64,000 nt of DNA, from the NCBI GenBank assembly GCA_032622095.1, contig CP136063.1, forward strand, positions 87,829,980-87,893,979, given 5' to 3'. Source of the stretch: Siphonodentalium dalli. Its lineage: Eukaryota; Mollusca; Scaphopoda; Gadilida; Siphonodentaliidae. A program made the translations under genes and the position numbers. Each line of letters starts with the position of its first letter. Within the stretch, counting starts at the first letter, position 1. Positions 58,191-64,000 of the stretch are shown piece after piece. The notes beneath the pieces are model-generated. The model saw nothing but the letters and a program-made list of their open reading frames with translations, had not been told where the DNA came from and made no database searches.

Positions 58191-58446
58191 CCCTTCCATG
58201 ACTGGAGCTCCCTGAAATTTTGCGAAAATCCTGTGCCAATGCATTATCTTTTACATGTGAGTCGATCTGCCATAGGGAGCCTCACATATATAAGAGAATG
58301 CATTGGCCTAGCAATTTAGTTTGACCTAGTAAGCCAGTGCATTCTCTTATATATGTGAGGCTACCAATGGGAGACTGACATATATAAGAACTGCACTGGC
58401 ACAGGGTATTTAATGCTGCACCAGTGCGATTCCCGACATGAAAGGT
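58191..58446 (+). mobile_element. TTAA hairpin element (CCCTTTCATGAC family)
   Basis: TTAA-CCCTTCCATGACTGGAGC at the left, CCGACATGAAAGGT-TTAA at the right, two internal hairpins. It lies downstream of the CIAO2A stop. Confidence 0.8.
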
Positions 58447-58636
58447 TTAATATAAGTCACTTGACCACATAGGAATTGACTTGAAAATAAAATTTGTTAC
58501 TAGCTAACAAATTTGTAAATAATCACTTTTGACAGATGTAGAATAAATGCTGCATTTCGAATTAAAACAAATTTATCCCTTCCATGATTGACCCTCTGTT
58601 TCACTATATTCCTGGTTATGTGAGAATGAAGTCTGA

Positions 58637-58740
58637 TCATCCGTAGTCCTGGTTCTCTATGCACTCAGTTATCAGCTTCTGTAGGTTAGGGTTCTCCATC
58701 GCAGCAGCGATCCGCTCCTTATCATTAATCTGCTTGTTTA
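58637..58740 (-). CDS. CIAO2A: CIAO2A terminal coding exon
   Basis: Acceptor ttcacag on the minus strand. Completes isoleucine and reads [20 protein letters not shown] then [13 protein letters not shown] and TGA. 3' UTR continues leftward; its end was not identified. Confidence 0.95.
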
Positions 58741-61700
58741 CTGTGAAAGAAATATTAAAATCACATTGTGTTAAAACCTTTATTGTACTAACTCAAGTCT
58801 AATTGTAGCCAACAAACCTTCCATTCGCTCAAGTTGACAAAGTGAAATTTGAGCTATTGCCATGGGTTGGAGTTCGTGCATGCTTGCATCCATCTGTTCA
58901 TCAACAATTTCCTTTTGGCACACATTACAGCCCACCTTGTATTTTACTCATTGTATGACTAAATCTTTCGACTCACCCTACAGGCCACATCCGATTGTCA
59001 TGAATCTTAATATGGATTTTCGGGGTGATCTCCAGATGGGAGCCGTCAAATAATTCCACATTGAAAAACATGACTGCCAGTGGCCATCTTAGATTTTAAT
59101 CTTTGCATCACTTCCATATGCGGGGTGACCTCTAGATATAATCCATAATTTTTTTCAAAAACTTGATAAAAAACATGGCCGACAGCAGCCATCTTGGATT
59201 TCACATTTAAATTCATTGGCACACCCAACAGTCCACGTTTATTGGAGAATTGTTTTTGGAAATTTACAGTCATATTTAGGATCACCTCCAGATGGGAGCT
59301 GTCGAATTTGAATGATTTTTTTTAGAAAAAACATGGATGCCATCTTGGACTTTACTCTTTGCATGACTAAATCCTTCTTATCGCCACTCCAAGTTGACCT
59401 ACAGTGTCATTGACACTTTCATTTTGTTATTAACCCTTCCATGACTGGAGCTTCCAGAAATTTTGGAAAACCCTGTGCCAATGCAGTCTCTTATATATGC
59501 ATAGGGAGCCTCGCATATATAAGAGAATACATAGGCCTAACAATATTTACCATGACCTTGTAGGCCAGTGCATTCTCTTGTATATGAAAGGCTCCATATG
59601 GGAGACACGCATATATAAGAGATTGCACTGACACAGGATCTTAAATGCTGCACCAGTGCAGCTCCCATTATGAAGGGGTTAAAGACACTACAGCAAATAG
59701 ATATTTTACTATCCAACCTGTTTAAATAATGTAATATATATAAAAAAGAGGAGGGTCTGTCAATCTGTCTTTTCGCGATTTTTCTCCCAGACCCCTGGAC
59801 CAATTTCAACCACATTTGGGATCACTTGGGATACCACCGGATGTTATAACAGCGTTAGTTTTTCAAAATTTTGATTTAAAAAATTAATAAATAAAACATT
59901 CAAGGCCATAGGGCTCTAGCGCCCTTTGTGTAGGGGCTACAGGCCCTTCCAATTCTGAATAAAGGCTCCAAATGAATTATGCCATATAATGCCAACTTTG
60001 ATAGACAATTTCATGAAAATACCTGTGATAGGCAAGTTTATTTGCCATGTGCGAATACCACAGCAGAATTTTTCCCTATTACTGAGATGCATGACATTTC
60101 AGAATATAACATTTGAGCTATTGCCATGGGTTGGCGTCCGTCGTCTGTCCGACCGTCCGTCAACAATTTCCGTTAGCACACCCTACAGATCACATCTCTC
60201 ATCCAATCGTCACCAAACTTCATATGGATCATCAGGGAGCCATCGATTTTTGGCGACATTCGTTAAAAAAAACATCTTGGATTTCAAATTTGAATCCATC
60301 ACCACACCCTGCATTTATATGAGAATTGTTTGAAAATTTAAAGGCATGTTTAGGGTCGACTCTAGATGGGAGCTATTGAATTTGAACAATTTTTTATGAA
60401 AAACATGGCCGCCAGCAGCCATCTTGGATTTTACCGATCATCACCAAACTTCATATAGATCTTTGCTGCCATCTTATCTGCGCTGCCAAATATTGTAAAA
60501 AAAAAATATTTTTCTTCACAAATATTACTCACTTTCATCTGCAGTCTCATGTGTGCCTTCTTTTATGAAGATATCAAGCTGGAAATGGTTTAAAATATGA
60601 TTGTATTAATAAACATGAAATGACAGTAAGGAACACAATACATGTATGCCCAAAATGTCAGTAATGATTACAAGACACCCCCTGATTTGAGTGAACATCC
60701 ATATATATAAAAGAGTAGTTGCTGTCTGTTCGGATATTTCTCCCAGACCCCTGGATCGATTTCAACCAATGTTGGTGTGGTGAATAGGGGTACCCTGGTG
60801 GAGGTAATAATGGCGTTAGTTTTTCAAAATATTTAAATTAAAAAAAAAAAACATATTCTGTAAATAAATTATTTTGAACAAGAAGCTTGATCTAAAAAAC
60901 AAATTAATTAAATTTTTTTTTTTAAATGTTTAAAATGATCAAAATGTGTGCGAAGTTCACACATGGGCTGTCACTTAATAAATGCTCTGCTAAAGATCAA
61001 AATCATTCGGTCCCTCCAACACTGAATAAAGTTAGTTACAATATATTATGGAAAGTAGTAAATATCTATTTGACTGCATTTACCTGTGACAGTGCTACAA
61101 CAACTGGGTTGTGTATACCCACATGTGGCATACAACCCACTTTATACCATAGAATAAACTGAGCGCATACACACCATAAATACATATATATATATTTATC
61201 ACTCGCTTGTTCCTAGAAGTATAGTGTTATTGCTGTTCCATATTTACAAATCTGTATGGAACATATTCCATACTCATGGAACGTACATTCCATACGCATC
61301 TCGTTGACGTAAAATGACGTACATGACGTTCGCCTCAACCACGAAACTGGAACTATTTAAATAAAAGAATCATCACAAATGACAAACACGCCCTGTATGT
61401 GCCTAAATAAACCTTCCAATCCTGTATTTTTAATGCACGGATTCTAGAACGCGTAGTGTGTAATAAACACAGAACGACACAATGTGTAAATGGGTTTGTC
61501 GATACGACACTCGTAGTGTCGCGGAAGGATAGAGCTCGAGGCGCAAGCGCCTCTCGTTCTATCCTTCCGTGACAGCACGAGTGCCGTATCGACAAACCCA
61601 TTTACACATCATGTCCTTCTGTGTATATATATAATAGGCAGATTGCAAAATTTCACATTTTCACATAAATAAAGGTAATTTTAGAACAGAAAATCCAAAA

Positions 61701-63750
61701 TACATTATTGGATCCCTATTCTACTGGTTTGATATATTCCTACAAACCTTGTATTTTTCTGGTAAATCTCTTTGCAACTTCTGCCTCAAACATAGACCTG
61801 TAATATTTCAAGCGACCAATTCATTAGCATAAATTGAACCAAGTGTCAATAACCTCTGGTGAAATTACTTACAACTTTTATTATAAAACCCAAACTCTAT
61901 GATAACCAAATTTTACGAATGCTATCAGTTGGGTCAAAATATATGTGGTCAATATGTGTGGTTTTATAAAAATTTACTTTAGCATTCACTCATTCCACTT
62001 TGTTAGCAAATAGCTCTCATTCTCTGCATAAAATACATATTAAAGGCCCACTTAATTTTTTAGTCACCGTCTCACATATTATTTTTTTTATAGTGCCTTG
62101 ATATATGGTTTTAATAACAATTTATGGCATAAAATATGATTAAAATACTATAATTCATCACCATTTGAAATTAATGTGTCTCAGAAGATGCCAATAGAGA
62201 AATATAAAACTACTGAAATCATAAAAAGAACCCCCCCCCCTCTCCCCCGTTATGGCTCCCAGAATGCAACAGAATTCAAACTAAAAAAAAATAATTAATA
62301 ACTCTATCTTTAAAATATAGAGTTATTCCCCCTCCATTGGAAATAATACACTATGCACAACAAAACCAGATGAAACTTAAGCATAAAAACACGTCGGTAA
62401 CTTAACAAAAAGAAACATGTTCAGCTTATTACACCGGATAAGTTGATAATATAATGTTTTGGAGCTTCCTCTTTCAAATAGAATATAATATGGCATCTAT
62501 TTTATATTTGTGATCTGGGGAGGGGAGGGGAGTTTTGAAAATTAAGTGGGCATTTAATCTGTTCCAGTTGAATGATACAAGACCAGGAAAGCCGGAAGCA
62601 ACCAAGGTCAAGGAGGACACAACTTCCAGAAAGGACACTTTTTCAATTAGAGGTTTTGCCATAAATGTAGAAAAAGCAATATTTTGGTAATCACACAGCA
62701 TTTAAAGCACTTTCCAGGACCAAATTTATATTAAAGAGGAAATGTACACTAAATCCGGCCATTAATGGAACAATCTCCTTTTATACTCAACAGAATATAT
62801 ACATCTAATGAATGAATTTGAGACATGGATTAGTGCAAAATTCAATTGTGAGCTCTATGAACGATGTCATCAACATGGAAATTATAATGAAAATGAGTTT
62901 ATGTCTCGAGTCGTAAACTCATTCTCATTATAATTACCATGTTGTTTTCATCATTCATAGAGAAAATGAGCGTATTTTGCACAAAAGCATGGCTCAAATT
63001 CAATCATTTGTTGCATATCTTCTGTTGAGTATAAAAGGAAATGGTCCCATAAATGGCCAGATGTTAATAGTGTACAGTACTTAAGCTACTGGAATATAAC
63101 AATACTGCCATAGATGATATATGAGGTATTTCTAGCCATTCTACGAAAACTGAAAGGGCATTTTGTGCCCCCTATGCCCCTTGCTGGAGGGCAGGAGGGG
63201 CAGCTCCCCTCTGCCCCCTGCTCTGAGTCAACTTTGGAATCAACTTTAAAAAACTCCTTATCTGCATACACGTACTGAGTCTATCGTAGTCTTGTTGAAA
63301 TATAAATTCCTAGAAGGGTACAGGTTTCCACAAAATTACGTCACATCCCTTCGATTCAACACTTTCATCTTGGGGATACTAATAGTGAGTTTTGATTGGT
63401 GCTACTAATATGGAATCCAGCGGTTTGGGTAATCAGACCCATTGTTTATATGTGGGTCTGTAGTTAACACTGACTGCATAAAAGTGTGAATATGGATGTT
63501 GTGCTTGTTTGAATTTCATGGAATTTGATAATCAAAAGCTATAATAGACATTTGACTATTTATTTTAACTTGTTGATCACCTTACCTATTAACGACGCCA
63601 GTGAACAGTGACTGACTGTTGGAGTGAATGTTAAGGTAATCATATATTCATCTTCCTCTATCTTTTTTATTAGGACTCCTTCCTCATACACAACATTCAA
63701 CTCTTCCAAGGTCTCTGGCTTCTCAGGGTCTTTGATATCTCTGATGAGGT
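58637..63750 (-). CDS. CIAO2A: CIAO2A (FAM96A), MIP18-family cytosolic Fe-S assembly factor (5' partial)
   Basis: Four GT-AG exons on the minus strand join in frame into about 121 C-terminal codons ending at a TGA (complement of 58637-58639). The first exon, with the N-terminal 30-40 residues, lies right of the window. Visible motifs: [35 protein letters not shown] with the conserved reactive cysteine, KEGTHETAD, and [20 protein letters not shown]. The last reads closer to CIAO2A than to CIAO2B, which has NKQLADKERVAAALEN-like sequence. The family acts with CIAO1 in cytosolic iron-sulfur cluster delivery; CIAO2A in animals serves IRP1. Introns hold a TTAA-flanked repeat, a palindrome and GTCC-type repeats. 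Confidence 0.95.
58851..59400 (+). repeat. Repeat TTGAGCTATTGCCATGGGTT, copy 1
   Basis: Contains TTGAGCTATTGCCATGGGTT, CATCCATCTGTTCATCAACA, and several GGCCGNCAGCAGCCATCTTGGAT-type segments. In a CIAO2A intron. Confidence 0.65.
59434..59678 (+). mobile_element. TTAA hairpin element (CCCTTTCATGAC family) in CIAO2A intron
   Basis: TTAA-CCCTTCCATGACTGGAGC and CTCCCATTATGAAGGGG-TTAA, two internal hairpins. Confidence 0.8.
59740..59890 (+). repeat. Repeat TTTCTCCCAGACCCCTGGA, copy 1
   Basis: TTTCTCCCAGACCCCTGGAC, CAATTTCAACCAC, GCGTTAGTTTTTCAAAAT; matched at 60710-60840. Confidence 0.65.
60110..60440 (+). repeat. Repeat TTGAGCTATTGCCATGGGTT, copy 2
   Basis: Shorter copy with GTCCGTCGTCTGTCCGACCG and the same CAGCAGCCATCTTGGAT segment. 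Confidence 0.65.
60533..60578 (-). CDS. CIAO2A: CIAO2A internal exon
   Basis: Acceptor tttccag, donor gtgagt on the minus strand. Reads [15 protein letters not shown] plus one base; the EGTH motif is conserved. Confidence 0.94.
60700..60845 (+). repeat. Repeat TTTCTCCCAGACCCCTGGA, copy 2
   Basis: Same order of blocks as 59740-59890, including GGCGTTAGTTTTTCAAAATA. Confidence 0.65.
61482..61609 (+). repeat. Palindrome GTGTAAATGGGTTTGTCGAT
   Basis: Arms of about 60 bases, including GTGTAAATGGGTTTGTCGAT and GAAGGATAGAGCTCGAGGCG, nearly perfect, around a GCGCAAGCGC centre. In a CIAO2A intron. Confidence 0.82.
61748..61797 (-). CDS. CIAO2A: CIAO2A internal exon
   Basis: Acceptor attacag, donor gtttgt on the minus strand. 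Completes the glycine and reads [16 protein letters not shown], the family's L-VKL-R-LP-K segment. Confidence 0.94.
62044..62553 (+). mobile_element. TTAA-AGGCCCACTT element in CIAO2A intron
   Basis: Complete copy, TTAA on both sides, with a C-rich insertion near 62230. Confidence 0.8.
62752..63062 (+). repeat. Foldback element GGCCATTAATGGAACAAT
   Basis: GGCCATTAATGGAACAAT...CTTTTATACTCAACAGAA and their inverses bound a 310-bp region; a strong inner hairpin lies at 62865-62955 (ATTATAATGAAAATGAG). Confidence 0.75.
63063..63585 (-). other. CIAO2A intron, nothing recognised
   Basis: A purine/pyrimidine-skewed patch (63165-63225, CCCCTTGCTGGAGGGCAG) stands out, but nothing is assignable. Confidence 0.35.
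63586..63750 (-). CDS. CIAO2A: CIAO2A exon with reactive cysteine
   Basis: Minus-strand acceptor attttag and donor gtaagg. Carries [20 protein letters not shown] and ends [15 protein letters not shown] plus one base of glycine. Confidence 0.95.
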
Positions 63751-63983
63751 CTAAAATAAAGAGATAATTAGCATATCAATCAACATGGCAAATTTTATGA
63801 GACTTGAATAATTGTAAGCTACATGTGGCATGTTACTTTTCAGAATACCAATTTTTAAACCCTCCCAGTGAGATGTGTTGAATATTTCCAAACATGGGCT
63901 CATATGGATAACACAAGACAGACTCATATTGCATTTAGTGACTGAAACTATGAAAAAAGAACCCAAAGGATGATTTTATTGAA

Positions 63984-64000
63984 GTTAAAGGTACTCAATC
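63984..64000 (+). repeat. Start of another GGTACTCAATC copy
   Basis: TTAAAGGTACTCAATC runs off the window edge. Confidence 0.5.

Noticed and set aside
1-64000. tRNA or rRNA genes
   Set aside because: No cloverleaf with A and B box spacing and no rRNA-like sequence was recognised by eye; a covariance-model scan would be decisive.

Overview
The window is eukaryotic nuclear DNA: intron-split genes with GT-AG splice sites, no operons, and intergenic and intronic space packed with transposable-element debris. The repeat style (short hairpin, then a (GTCC)n tract, then a short tandem core; many small inverted-repeat elements) is typical of bivalve or other lophotrochozoan genomes. I infer a marine mollusc, probably a bivalve; the species cannot be named from the sequence.

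Two protein-coding genes are supported. (1) A UBA6-type ubiquitin-activating enzyme (E1) lies on the + strand, with 16 consecutive coding exons from 2707 to 43341. They encode the C-terminal half, about 505 codons: part of the active adenylation domain, the catalytic-cysteine domain, the rest of the adenylation domain and the ubiquitin-fold domain, ending in a stop. The 5' half lies left of the window. All 15 exon junctions keep frame. (2) CIAO2A (FAM96A), a cytosolic iron-sulfur assembly factor, lies on the - strand, with its last four coding exons between 63750 and 58637; its first exon lies right of the window. The genes converge tail to tail across about 15 kb of repeats. No functional link between them is implied.

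Layout: 1-2706 upstream intron with repeats; 2707-11107 UBA6 exons 1-4 with hAT-like and piggyBac-like elements between them; 11108-23401 a 12.3 kb intron swollen by nested insertions, including a 6.2 kb Ngaro-type tyrosine-recombinase retrotransposon at 16597-22783 on the - strand; 23402-43341 UBA6 exons 5-16; 43342-58636 intergenic, dominated by two inverted copies of one 3.3-3.7 kb element; 58637-63750 CIAO2A; 63751-64000 its upstream intron.

The mobile fraction can be sorted by end structure. Five hAT-like elements have 7-8 bp target duplications. Several unrelated families are flanked by TTAA, some with piggyBac-like CCCTTT ends. A palindromic family has TA flanks. A loose superfamily with a 5' hairpin, (GTCC)n, tandem core and 3' stem-loop may be rolling-circle (Helentron-like) elements. 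The most notable gene-level oddity is a 64-bp tandem duplication that copies the 3' end and splice donor of UBA6 exon 10.
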